The notes beneath the pieces are model-generated. The model saw only the letters and a list, made by a program, of their open reading frames with translations, was not told the DNA's origin and searched no databases. A stretch of 64,000 bases of DNA. It comes from Eumeta japonica. Taxonomy: Eukaryota; Arthropoda; Insecta; Lepidoptera; Psychidae. The stretch spans positions 165,990-229,989 of the forward strand of contig BGZK01001000.1 of NCBI GenBank assembly GCA_005406025.1, in the 5' to 3' direction. Of the stretch, positions 22,701-37,700 are shown piece by piece. The position numbers and the translations under genes were made by a program. Position 1 is the first letter of the stretch; every line of letters begins with the position of its first letter.

Positions 22701-25700
22701 AGATTAGATTACCAAAAAAAAAATGGCATAAAATTAGTAATTAAATGTATATTAATTTGAAATTATAAATGTTGAAAAACATTTTCCAAAATCAACAATT
22801 ATACCTGATAATTTCCTAGACCATGAATTTTTTTGTCTAAGTTCAATACAACCTGCAGCATCTTGTTCTCAGATAACATAAAACTTTCATCTGGATTTCC
22901 ATAGGCCAATAATATCTTACAAAGTAATTCATGTTTCAATGGAGTTTTTCTGTATTTCTGTGCAAGCCTAGAAAATTCATTAATCGCTCCTTCAAGATTG
23001 TTACTGAAACATTATTTATTATATTGAATTCAGAATTAAATATCAGAATACTCTGGGAATCGGAAATTTTCCTGAAATGGAACAGCATATAATTGCTCGG
23101 CCATTATTTAATAGTTTGTTATGCAATTATAAATTACACATCCATCTAGAACTACATATCTGCCATTGATGTTGCCATATTTCACTTAATTTCCAATGTA
23201 AATGACATATTGCTTGGTTAATAATAACAAATAGATAAAAAAAATAACATTAATTAAAAACTGACTTATGATTATTATTAATTTTTTACTTAGACACAAT
23301 ATTTATAATTATGTCAATAATCTTAACATTATTAATAACGTAAAAAACATATATCTCAAAACATTAGAATGAGATAAACAAATATTACCTTCACATCAAA
23401 TAAGATCAAATTCAATTGTTCAGAGATAAAATATTAGTGTCTTATTTATTATGATAATTAAAAGAAAAAAAGTGTAGGTTGACTAACACTATTTCAAAAT
23501 ATAATTTTTATTATCAAAATTACTACACTGACTACAAAGTATATACAATTTCGTAATCAATAAGAAAATTACATTTATCTTCTTTTATAAAATTTGTAAC
23601 ACTTTGAATTATATCATTCACTTTAATTTATTGTAATGATAGCTTAGTCAAATTATTTTGAAACACTTTCATCTTTGCCCAATTGTATTAACACAAAAAT
23701 CTGTATATTTTTGAACACACAAGAACAATTTCAATTATACTAATTTCCAAGCAACACTTACTCCTTTAAATGGGCTCTTAGCAATGGCCCCAATAAAACG
23801 TTGGTAGGCTTACAATAACCAAGGGTAGTAAGCTTGTGGAACATATTGTTAGTGTCTTCTATAGTACCATTTGTGGCAACTGCATCTAACAAATGCTTGC
23901 AGTTCATTTCTATACTGCGTCCACCCATTACACGTCTGTGACAAAATCAAATATGAACGAACATATTATAGCTCTTTCATTAATTGCTCTATGGTAGATA
24001 CAATAGAAATTGGCTGTATCAAGTTTAGAGAATTTAGTCAAGTGATAGCTAATATGTTACACTTATTTATTACTAGCTGTTATTTGCACATTTTTCTGGA
24101 CGCAAATCAAAATTTAGAAATTACTGTTTGATTAAAATTTGTATTTACCTCGCGGTTCACAGTTACCACTTTTATGGTACAGTGGAATCTCAATAACTTG
24201 AATGTCAAGGGAAATGCAAAATAATTCGAGTTAACGAGTTTTCGACTTAACAAGAACTTCGAGATACATTTGACTGTGTCGACAAGGAACAAACATAACA
24301 TTCACAGCTGTGTTACTTAGAAAGTTTCATGAATGAAATTCATTCATTGCACATGTACAAGACAAAAACAATAGATTAGAAGCCCCGAACCCGAACATTC
24401 ATTTTGGAAAATATTACTATTATTTTGGGGAATGCCAAGGAAGACGTCATTATATTTTATCAACTACGACTTAGGGAGTCTCCATTTTGAAATTCGAGTT
24501 ATAGAGTATAAATATGTATTATGAATACTTCATAGGGAAATAACATTTTTTTCGAGTTACAAAGTCTAAATAATTCGGGATACCGCGTATTTAGGGGTTT
24601 ATCGGAAGAGAATGGCAATTTTTTTCGACTTACTGAGGATTTCGACTTAACGAGGTTCGTGTTATTGAGATTCCAGTGTAGTATGTTATGTTGCATAAGA
24701 TACTAGGATATCACGACATACTCTAACCTCTCCACAAAAAATACAGTCCATTCAACTATTCAAATGACAAATATTTGAACAAATTTTCAAGTTTATAATA
24801 ATAATTTTAGAAGATACATATCTTATTTAATTGTTATATTCATTATTGTTAACTGCTTTGTTCGTGATAAAAAAGAAGTAAAGTAGTATTTTCATAACAG
24901 TTAGTTTCATTCTACCCTCTTAGTGATCATAAATAAATCAAAAGTACGTCAGAGAATGCGAATGTACAGCAGCATCACCGCTGGACGATCAAGATAGTGC
25001 AATGATGATGCAATGTTTTTTTTTTTAATTACAACACCATCTACTTTGTTTTCATCAATTAAAAATGTCAATTCATTTTAAAAGTAGAATTTTAGTTTAT
25101 ATAAAATTGACATAATTTTTTAGTTCCCTAATAATTTTATAAAAAATGAGGCAGCTGGATGTGTTTAGCTGCTTTAAATTGTTCCATATTTTTATCATCT
25201 TATTAGATTAAAAATAAATTCCAATATTTATGAACTTCTGTTTTTTCTAAAATATCCAATGTGAAAACAGAATTAGAAGTCTAATATGAATAATTACCTT
25301 CTTTTAGATTGTTCAGTGATTAGACCGAATGCTCTATCTATTTTCCCTCGACGTACGATCAGCGTAGCAAAGTCTATAACTTTGAATTCATCCAAAGTAA
25401 AATTAGGTGATGTTTTAGTCAGTTCCGCTAAACTTTCTTCGGCCAAATCTAATTCACCTAGTTTCACATACATGTCAAATATAGATGCTCTCATCCCAGC
25501 AGACAGAAATATCTGAGAAAAATATTTAGATAGTATTAAGTATGGACAGGTTACATAGATGTTCATGATTTTGGTCTTATTTTTATTTTTTCATATATTA
25601 AAGAAAAATAATGGTATTTTGACACAATACATCTACATTTACATGACAAATACAACATATGCTTTTTTCCTTCTTCTTGTACATCTAACTTTTTGACATT

Positions 25701-28700
25701 GAAAATTTTACAGCGACGGAAATATTTAATAGCCTCTTCGGCTCATGTAACAAACACCACAATTTTCTAAATTCAATATCTTAAAAAATTTTAGTAGACA
25801 ATATTTTGAACATCTTGTAATATCAACTTTGATTCTTCACTTCCTCTGATCCATTTTAATACTGATTTGTTGTGAAACTATTATGCAGTTTTTTTTCAGG
25901 TAATACATTGCAAATACATTGCATCTCGATATCAAATACATCGCAAATTTTCTCCTAGTAGAAGTAATAAATGAGAGTTTCCAGTTGTATGACAAATATC
26001 AAAATCATACAACACTTAAAAATTTCAAACTTCTATCTGAATAAGACATATACAGTTCAAACCAAGGGAATTTATTGTTGCTACAATATATAGCAAAAAT
26101 GATATAATTACCTCTTCCCTCTGGCATCGTTGCACAATTTCTTTAGTTCCTGCTATGTTACCTTCTTTGCTATACTGTTGTAATAACTGCCTTAAAACAC
26201 CCCTAGTATTCATACCTTTAGCTTCCAACTCAGTGAGGTGTGCACGCAAATTAGGTTCGCTCATTTTTTTCTGTATAACAAGAAATAAAACAAACTGTAC
26301 AAGTTAACTGCAAAAATTAACATATTTGGATAATATTGTTCTAGTAGTAACAAAACTAAAGTAAAAAAATTCCCTATCCAAGCATTTTTGCAATCCCATA
26401 CATTTATTTCCATTTAAAGTATTTAAATATTTATAACATTTCAAAATTGAATACATAGATAGTTCTGATATAAAAAAAAATATTTCCACATACTGGATGT
26501 AGTATCTGTGGTACAAATAATTCCGATTCATCAATAAAATTTTTATCAGTCAATTGACAGAAAAGTTGTCCCACGTCTTCTTTTACTTGTTGATCATATT
26601 TTTGTGAAATGTGACTTAAACACATTGTCATTGCAGTATAAGATATTCTTAACTTGGTGACTTGTAATGCCTGTAAAAGAATTACTAATATAGTCTCAGA
26701 CTAATTTATATATTTAGTTTTGAAACTAGACTCTGAAAATTCAAGCAAGCAAATTTGATCTTTTTATTTGTTATCTCCATATGATTCATCTTGAGCTTTT
26801 CTTAACTGAATACTCTGTCAAATAAGTCTAGTTGAATGTCAATTTAGGATTAGTAGGAACTATGAATTGGGCTCTAACAAAAGAAGTTATTTTGCATTAC
26901 ATTGCATAGATATATAAATATAAATAAATAGACATGACATTGTCAATTTGTCATCAGACTCAAATTACATATTTCCTTAGGAATTGATAAAATTGCACAT
27001 CAGTCACACTAGATTATTGTTCTTAAGCTTCCATTGTTGTTTTCAATACATGTCACTTTAGGCTCAAAGAAATTAAGTATTCAATTCATATGCTCAATGT
27101 TATCAATGCATTACTCTATAATATGCCACCATTTTTTTAATATATTATAAGAAATAGCTAATAATTTACCTATTTACTTATTTCTTGGAACTGATGTTAT
27201 TATTTATGAAAATATTAATTACCTTAACCAGATTAGTGAAATCAGACAAATCCTGAAGTTTTCTACTCTTTACTAGAACAAAGAGAAACTTGCCAATCCA
27301 GTCTTTCTCATTTTGTTTGGATTTTTTTGATATTTCCTGCAATATATCGACCATTAAGTCTATATTTAATGTTGTGAGATACCCTTTAAGTAAGGGTTTT
27401 ATTAACTTTTCTGTTTCAAGTTTCCCTTCAAATAATTCACCTGAAACATGTTTTGAAAAAGATAATGTTATAAAAAAAAATACATTATTTTTAGACTTGA
27501 TATTTTGTTCCAATAGTTCGAATTTATCAACAAAATAATTTAGCCAGTAGCTTTAATTCCATAGTAGCTAATGCTATCTCTGCTATGTTACTGCTATGTT
27601 CAAAAATCAAATAAAAAAAAAAACAAACTGAATGGTTGAAGCAGTTTGTTGACCACATTTCATGTAAAAATTTTAATGTCCATTTTAAGTACATAATTAT
27701 TTATGGCTCAAAATACAACTACACAAAGTAGTCAATTGTTTACCCCAGTAGATACTAAATTACTGTCATACAAAATTTAATTGCCCATTTTTTCTAAAAA
27801 GATTTTCACACTGTTACTATTCTATTTTTGTGCTACTCAAAAACAAAATTTTAATATAATAAAATATGAACATTAAGAAAGTAATATTCATACCAATTGT
27901 AAACTTTTTACTGTCAATACTTTAAGTACCTGACAATTTTTTATGGGTATGTTGTACTTGGACCCTACATGCATATTGTATGTATACATGAAAATAAAAT
28001 TCCATATATACTTTAAGTCTTCATTAATATTATTATAAAAACATTTTACAGATATTGTACTTTAATTTAAAATAAATTTGAAAAATAATATATAGTACTT
28101 AATGACTTTTAAATAATATAACTCACAAATCTCAGTAGCAGCTCGTACTTGTCCAGTTGAAAGCAATATCTCCAACATTGGTGTAAGAACCATAGATACA
28201 GTTAGTCCCAAGTCCAATAATTTTCTAACTAAATTCTGTGGTGATGTAAAACTGACATACGGCAAAATATAATCGGCAATTGTATCATAATCAGGTTTTA
28301 CATCCATAGCCATCATTGTTGATAAAATTTTCATTACACCTTTACAAAAATTTGGTAACATGTTATTAGAATTAGCCAATATTGAAGTTTAATAAATATG
28401 AATAAATAATAAATAAACAATGATTTTGAAATGCACTACAGATGCAAAAAGTATGTTTTTACACTTTTTCAATAGTAATAAGCACTTTAATCGCCTATAA
28501 CAGGAAAAGCAAGCAGGTATGTCGATTATTACTTTTAAACTAGTGTAAAGTGCATCAGCAAAAGAGCGTAACTTCACGGCACTTACGTACTTTTGTTAAG
28601 AAGTGCAGTTTTTCAACAATAACTCTCAAAAACAATATATATGACCATGGTCAAAATAATTTTTGTTGAAAATATTTATTAAGCGTTACCTACATTTTTT

Positions 28701-31700
28701 TTTATCATATATTTTGGACATATAGTTTTGAAAATAGAGGGATGGGACACAATTTCTGTGAGTTTCGGAACGATTATTTCTGAAATTATTCACGTAATGA
28801 AAAGAATTTATCAGAAACCTTAAAGTGTTTTTAAAAGAGCTGTCGAACTAAGTGCCACATGTTGATGTTTGCTAAAAAATTTTTTTCAGCTTCTGTTATA
28901 TGTATAGAGTGCCCCACCTAGAAATATTTATTTTTGTTTTTCAACTATGAAACTACTTAGTGTTTTATACAAATTATACCTATACTATAAATCTTATCAA
29001 TATACATCTTGTAGTTTTTGAATAAAAGGCCTGTGATATATGCACAGACGAACATAATGAAACTAAGGGTTCTGTTTTTGCCATTTTGGCTCGGAACCCT
29101 AAAAACCATCAAAATATAATAAAACACCTAATCACGTCAATCAATCAATTAATTAATCAGATTATTAGTTTTAAACTAATAACAAAATATAAATGAATAA
29201 TTTACAATTTTTGTATAATACATCAGTATATTTATTCACTAAGCTGATGAAATATTACACAACACTCAATATCGTCAATGCAATAATCTCATAGCAATAC
29301 CTTTTTCACCATACAATTTAGAGCTATGTATCAACAATGGCCAGAAGTAGTGTGGTCTTAGAGGGATATTTAGCTCTTTCATTTTGGTCAAAAGATCAAT
29401 GGCTACTGGAATCTTGCCCAATTGCAATGCTGCTTCTGTAGCATTGTGAAGAGCTATCGGATTGCGGCCACTCGACATCAACTCTTGGGCCACGCGGCAA
29501 ATTATACTTGATGGCTAAGAGAAATTTGTAATATAAGTCTTTGCTGAAAAGAATTATCATTCTTCTACATAACAACTTGAACTGCTAAATCAATATCAAT
29601 AAAATGTAATTACTCATAATAAGTTTCCCTTTGAAATTAAATATAATTTTACCAATGAAGCCTTCACACAATCTCTGACTAAACTTCTTCCATGTAAACC
29701 TTGGTCATCTTTAGGACCAAAAGATGGAAGAGGCAAACATTTATAGATTTCTAAAGCAGCTAAAGGATGATTCTGGAAGATTAAAAATGTTGCCACACTT
29801 TGCATATATGGAGAAATAGATGGAGTCTTCAATGTTTCTTCCGGTAAAAATTTTAATACCTGAAAAGCAGAAAATGATTTGATATTATGTTATAAATTTT
29901 AAAAATATTGCGATTTTATGTCGTCTCAAAAAAATTAAAAAAAATGTAAATGCACCATATCGGTAAACTTAGACTGATGAATGCCGCCATATTGCGAGCT
30001 GAAAAAGAATTGATTTACAATGGTGTGTATGTTCACAAATGTGTGATACATTTAGAGATATACCCATGAACTTTACAGTGATATTGATAATCCTCATAGA
30101 CTACACCTCGTTTACATATTTTTAGTGTTGGTGTAATATTATGCATGTGTGATTTCTGTTATAGTAAAAATTATTTATGTATGCATTATCTGAATACATA
30201 CAATATGAAATATAAATATGACATAAATACAGTTTTTATTATAATATGACAAAAAATTGCATAAAACAGAGTTTGTGGTTCTCGGTATTGTAAAGTTTGT
30301 GATAAATTCATACAAAAGACAAAAAACTACAATTTATTCCAGAAAAATTCTGGTTCAATGTAATTAATAGATTTTTTAATGTATCTTGGATTTTAAAAGT
30401 TATATTTCTTTGGGAGTGTTAGGGTGAAAAGATCAGAATATGTTTTGATAAATTATGAAAGCTGAGAGCGCCGATGTAAGACACTATGAAGTTAGTTTTG
30501 GATGAGAATTTATTTTGTGGTTTCAGGAATGTAATTATATTAGCGCTTAGATAACTATATTAAGGTGTGTATTAATTTTGCTGTTATAGAAAGTCTAGCC
30601 ATGTTTTCTTACAAATGCATTAAAAAAAAATCGAAAATTGTAATAATTAAAAATGACAAGAACAAAACAAGTTTCTAACAAGACAAGTTTGAAAGTTTAT
30701 AATATCTAGTTCAAATATTATAAACTTTTAAATACATCAATAAACATGTTGATATTTCATTTGAAAGGAATACATGGCAATATTTTTTATGAATAAAATT
30801 GTATTTATTAATGATGCAGAAAAGAATAACATCTGATAAATTTCTTTTCAACTGTCTAAAATAAATATTATTTCATTTGATTTAGTGCTAATTTATTTAA
30901 ATGCTTAGTCATGATATTTAATGTTGTCTATCAATCAATTCATACAATTCAAAATTTATTTCATTATATTAAGAAATTCTTTCTTCCCTTAGAATCCAAA
31001 ATGCTGCCATGGAATTGATCAACACGATAGAAAATTTAAATATTAAGATAAGAATTAAATTAAGATTATGTATAGAAAATAAAGGAGGCCATTTTGAAGC
31101 AGATTTGAATCAATAACTTTTGTTTTATAACCTTTTTATCTATCATTAAAATTATCTTTTATTTCATAAACATTCTTAAGTAATAAATTAATCACATGAA
31201 TCACAAGGACAATTTTTTTATAAAGGTTGCATCTTGATTGAGTGTATGAAGCTATGCACACTCATATAATGGATGGGTTGTAATTTTGCATAACTGAAGC
31301 GCTAATATTGTCACTTGATGTACCGTTTGTGCAGGCACATGTCTCACTAGAAGTTTTTTTATTTTATATAAAAAATTATGACTTAAAGCATTTTTAGGTA
31401 TATGTTCCTACACAAGTTTTCGTGTGCACCAATAATGTTATCACTTACAGAACTTAATGGAAAACATCAGGAGCACCTTGCATTACATGATTATGTAACG
31501 ATTAATGAATGACGAGTGCATTGAATAATTTGGAAATGTATTTTTAAGAGCAGGTTTTTTAATATGTTTGAGTATTAAACGGTGATGAATGATTGCTGTT
31601 CTTAAAGTAGGTAGAAAATAATATCATAATTAATATGCTAACATAAAATCAGACATTTTTAGTACACAATCACTACGATTTTCAATTTCTCTCGATAATA

Positions 31701-34700
31701 TACTGATATGCCAATGAAAATTTACCACGTCTACCCTAACGGCTATAAATTTACACCTTCTAAAGTTAAATTCACACGTAAGAAATCATTTTCATCTTAT
31801 ACATTTTGCTTAAATTGAAGTATAAATTAATTACCCTATGAAAAAGAATGTTATGACTAGATAATCTAACTGATTGGTGAATGATGTCATGAAATACGAA
31901 AAAAATCCCACAGCACAGTGTTTTTCATATTTATTTATAAAAAGTGTAGTCATCCGAATTACAACTTCTTGTAAACAAACAGTCAAAAAGATGTCATTTA
32001 AATGATTACTTGTATAACCATATAACACATTTGGACCAATCTTTCTGTAACACAATATTTTTAAATCATGGTCATGTATAACGTGGGCCGCCAATGCCCG
32101 CCGCTGTATTACGAGGTGGCTCATGTCCATTTACGTCATATGTGGGCAACAACCGGCCCGCTATAAGATTTGATCCGGCCCGTGAGACATTTTGAAAAAT
32201 CCATTAAAAAATATATTACACGACTTACTCATACTCACGGAATCAAGTGAGCGAGCAAGCAGAGTGGCGGCGATCATCAAAGAGTGAAACGGCAAACATC
32301 AAAGCCTTTGATGTTTGCAGCTTCACTGGTGGCGCAAAAAAAGATTAATTATTTTTTCTCAATTGTTCTACACTAGACGATTCTAGATCATTCCTTCATT
32401 TCGCCTATATAAGCGGGTGGATGGCCTGAACTTTAGTTTACGCGCCGACGACATCTGTATGTCGATCGGTTGCGTCAGATCAGCTGTCTCCAGCATTAGC
32501 TGACAGTAGAAACCACTATCATGTTTTTTCAGGGGTTTTTTAATCCGTGAAAGTTGGACACTCCCCACGCACACGGGTGCGTGGGTCGCTCATTAGGTTT
32601 TTTATCCCCCTCACCACACAAGAATTTAAAAAAAAACTGAACTTTAGTTCAATTCTATTTGAGCTACTGAGGTGATAACTGCGACAAGCGATATCCTGGC
32701 GAACTGCTAGTGCCGTCAATTTGCTTTGTGACTTTATGTGCATCTTGAGTTATTATTAATTATATTTTGTTATTCAGTTTATCGAATAAAAAAGATGTCT
32801 GGTGGGAAGAAATGAAAAGTAGATGCAGAGGGTCGTCAGTTTCAGCAAAAACAGACTCAAGAATTCTTTTTTATCTTGCACAATGGTAAGCCTATTTGTT
32901 TGCTGTGTAATGAATCAATTTCAGTGATGAAAAAATTAAATATAAAGAGGCATTACTCAACTAAGCATCCTATGCTGCACTCACTGTCAGGACAAATAAG
33001 AAAAGACAAAATCCAGAACCTTATCGCAAATTTGGAAAAACAGCAAATGTTTCTTAAACAAAGAACACTACTTTATAATGTCGTAAAAGATAGTTTTATA
33101 GTTAGTTCTAAATAGGCAAAGTCATTAAAACCATTTACCGAAGGAGAATTTATAAAGGAGTGTATGTTAAAAGTTTGCAGCGTCCGGAAAAGAAAACAGA
33201 ATTTAAAAAAAATAGTTTGTCAAGACAAACTGTTTTCCGACATATAAAAATTATGCCTAATGATATAAAAACAACATTGACTGACCATATGGCTGGTTTT
33301 GAATCATTTTCCATAGCATTAGACGAGAGCACTGATTTGTCTGACACAGCTCAACTGGCTATAGCAAGAAAGCAATTACTCACCATTACTGAGTAATTGC
33401 TTGCTTTACAGCCGCTAAAAAAAAACACTATAGAAGAGGACATTTTTAATGAAGTTCAAAAGGTATTCACAAGTTTTGGTTTGCCATGGTCATAATTAGT
33501 TGGAGTACGTAAGATGGTGTACCTTCTATGGTCGGCTTATATAAACATATCATCAAAATTTAGAATGAAAGAGCAACTGTATTAAATGTGCAAAAAGATG
33601 ATTTGATAGCCCTTCATTGCATTATCCACCAACAGAACTTGTGTTCTAAGTCCAGTCGACTCCAGAATGTTATGAATGTGGTACTAAAAACCATCAATTT
33701 TATTAAATCCTGAGGGCATTACCATCGTCAGTTCAAGGCGTTTTAAATATCAGCCGAATATGACTATGTAACATATTATAGTAAAGTCAGATAGCTAAAC
33801 AAAGGGAAAATGCTGAAACGGTTTTACGAAATTAGAAATGAGATAGCAGATTTTATGCAAATAAAGAATATACCACTATGTGAATTGAGTGATCCAAAAT
33901 GGATATATGACTTAGCATTTCTGGTTGACCTTACAGGCTATTTGAAACTTCAAAAACAAGGACAGTTAGTAAGTGTTTTTTACAGCCATTTGAAAGTGTT
34001 TCAGAACAAAATCCACTTGTGGGAGACACTGATTGTCTGGTAACAGTTACCATTTTACCTCATTCTCTGCGTATGAAAATATTGCTTATGCCCTATATGC
34101 TGAAGAACTCAAGTTACTGTGAGAGCAATTTTCGAACAGATTTAGCAATTTAAAAAACATGGAAGATTGTTTCAATTTATTAGCTACTGCAACAAAAAGT
34201 AATGTACAAAATGCTCCAATACACTTACAAATGGAGTTGATCAAGATTCAAGAAAACTCACTCCAAAAATCTAAGTTTGAAGACGTGGAGTTATGCGATT
34301 TCTACAAAAAATACCTGAAAGAAGACCATTTTCCGCAGCTTAGAAAATTCGCAAGAAGATTAATTTGTGCATTTGGCAGTACTTACTAAAAGCGAACAGT
34401 TCTTTTAAATGATAAAAGTTAATAAATCAAAACATCGTACAAGGCTAACTGACGATAATTTGGAAAATCAGTGGAATTAATGCAAAGATCGATGGATTAG
34501 TTCCTCAAATTCAAGCTCAAGTGTCTCATTGATTTTGGTGTCACCATTTAACTATTATAGTGTGTAGTCATTCCAAATTTCATGATTTAATTACAATGTT
34601 GTACTTATTTTTTCCATTTTATTTTGTTATTTTATTAAATTGTATTATAATAACATTGTCATATTATTTTATGTCTGATATCTATCGCTAAATATTATGA

Positions 34701-37700
34701 ACACTACTTTAAAATGCACAACTTTTGAAGGTGACCCGTGAACATATTTGCACACTAAAATTTGGCCCACAACATGTCAAAGGTTGGCCATACCTGATTT
34801 ACATTTTTGCATGTGCTCTCACAAAATGGTGACGCTCACTAGTCTAGGTTTATTAGATTCTATGAAATGTAAACATATTTTTCTTTCTTATCTATTTATA
34901 TAAACAGATTACATACAAAAGTTATAAAATGTCACAAAATGTGCAGTATACATATAAGCAATAATGCATTTTATTTCAATATCATCAAGGTTTATTTGGA
35001 TGGCTTCATAGAAACAAATAGTATAAGAATTGGTAACATATAAAAATAATATTTTATATAATAAAAAATATGAAAAAAAAAAGAGTATGCAAAACAACAA
35101 TGTGAATTAGCCTTTTCAAAAGATGAGCCATATTGAAAAGTACTAATGATGTATGTAATAGATGAAAATATAATTGTCAGTTTACAATTTATTATGGACA
35201 TAAAACGAACACTTATTGATGTCATGAATGATTACAATTCATAATACTCTGCTAAAACCATACTTATTTAATATTGTTTTGAAGTTATTATGTATTTTGT
35301 TTTTACTTTTGTCTATTGATATCAATATCTACACTCAAGTCTGTATCCTGTTTTCAGTGATGTTTCATTATTTTTTAAAATTCAATTAATTTTTTCAATT
35401 CAAATCCAATTTCAACAATGTTTTTAAGACTGAATCCACTATTTAATTATGCAATATTACCTGAGGAATCAAATTGTAGTTACCAACTGCAGCTAATGTT
35501 TTGACAATCTCCAATATATGAGTCTCCTCAAATTTTAATCCTTTTTTCTGAACATCCTCCATTTCTTTCAAGAGACCTTCATAATTCTCCTGCCAAGTAA
35601 GTGCTCGACATATAGATATATATGTATTAATTGATTCTTCTATTTTTAATGATTTCATCATTATTTGTATTTCTTGTATATTTTTCATAGTTCTGAAATC
35701 ATGAAATGTCATACAAAATCAGAAAAAAAGTTATAGCGAAACTGAAAAGTCATATGTAACAAGTACATGGAATAAATTAATGTCTAATAAACAGTTCGAG
35801 GTCGGAGTATACTTGGGATTGCCCAACAATCAATGCTGTCATTGACCTTTCAATATATTTTTGAAACCTGAGAGGATTTGGTAGATGCAGTTAGTGAATT
35901 TTTTTGATCTCTTTAAGGAATTTAATTGTATTTATCATGAAACTCTGATCAGGGAATTGTCACTATTTAGTAATAGATCGGGCACTCCACCTTCTAAAAT
36001 TATATTTAAGTAACAGAGTTTACAAGGTTGATATCAATAGAATGATATCATCTGAATAAACCTTTCGTCCATTTTTAAGGTTCCAAGCCAAAATGAGAAA
36101 AATGGAACTATAAGAGGTTCAAACTTTTCAAATGTTTTTATTTGGCTTTCATTTTAAGTGTATTAAATAGATGACATAAATAGCGAAAGAAATAAATGGA
36201 ATGCATTATTTACCCAACTTTTCCTTGGCCGATGATTAAAGAATTAAAAATATTCTCTGTTGCTGGTAAACCTTGTGATTTCATGTTTGACAAAACCTCT
36301 GCTGCCTGATCTAAATCTCCAACCTTTAAATTTTGTATGAAAATTAATATATATTTAATGTTGATAACAAATCAAGTATAAATTGCATTGCTACCCATAA
36401 TATATTTTCAAATGTAAAAATGGGTAATTTTAAGTATACATTTATTGCGATCAATTAATATAAAGGTAATAATACAAAAATAATTTCAAATATATATTTC
36501 CAAAATTATTTCATTATCAAAACTCATTACCAAATTACAAAACAAAATTACCTCCCCCAGCATTTGTAAAAACAATTCATATGTCGTACGATTTGGTTTC
36601 ATTGGCTCCATTTGTTGAATGAAAGTTCCAACTGTCACACTTTTATTGCTTGCAATATAACAACGTAATAATTCATTATAATGTTCCGTAATAAATTTAG
36701 TATGAGGTCTGAAACAAATCGTGATATAAACTACTTATTTTTGTCAATCCATAAGAGTGGAAACAATGCTTGTTGCATTAGCTTAAAATCAAACTTAGAA
36801 TAATGACTATACATATATAGTATAAAAATATATTAACACATGTGGTGGTGACTCAATGGTTAAAAACGTCGCTTTTTTATCAGAATATAATGGGTCCCAT
36901 CTTGACCACAGAAAAATTGAGCAGAGTTCTGAACTTAAATTAAACCACTAGCTCCTTGCCAAGGTTGTTAGTAATCTCCCAACCCAAAATGTACCAGCAT
37001 GAGAGGCTTGAGTTTCAAGACCCTTAATATGAAATACAAGGTTATCACTAGCAGTATTCTATAATCTGACAAATTTGATTATCCAACACTGCCTTGCAAA
37101 ACATTTGACAGATTACCACAGGTCTTCTGTGAATAGTTTGTAGTTCTGAGGATAAACCTCAAGAGTGAAGCGAAAATAACCTGATACAATAAATATATTA
37201 AAAAGAAAGCACATAATAACTGGCAATATCATAATATGCAAATTTAACTTTATCTGCTTCCATTCCAATTTGATGCATCCAAACTGAATAATTATACTTC
37301 ATACATACCACATAAAAAATTCTAAAATATCTTCTGTAATCATCACTCATATCACCCTATCTAAGTATAAGAGCTTATAATGATTGTAATAAAACATACT
37401 TAACAGTACTCCATATTTCATTTGCTAAATTCATTCTAGTAGCTGCAGTCTCATCAGGAAGAAATTCAGCACAGCAGTGCAATAATAGCAGGCTTTGTCT
37501 TGTTGTTGAAAAATTCAAGTCTTTTATTTTGTTGATAATTTTCAACATGTCATTTTTATAAACTCTATTTTTTGTGTGAATATCTGTTGAAAGGCCTGCA
37601 AACATTTTTTCTAACAATTCTTCATATTCTCCATTGTTATCACAAGTAGATGCTACAGAGAGTTTACTATTAATTTGCGAAGTTTTATTAGAATTGTTTA

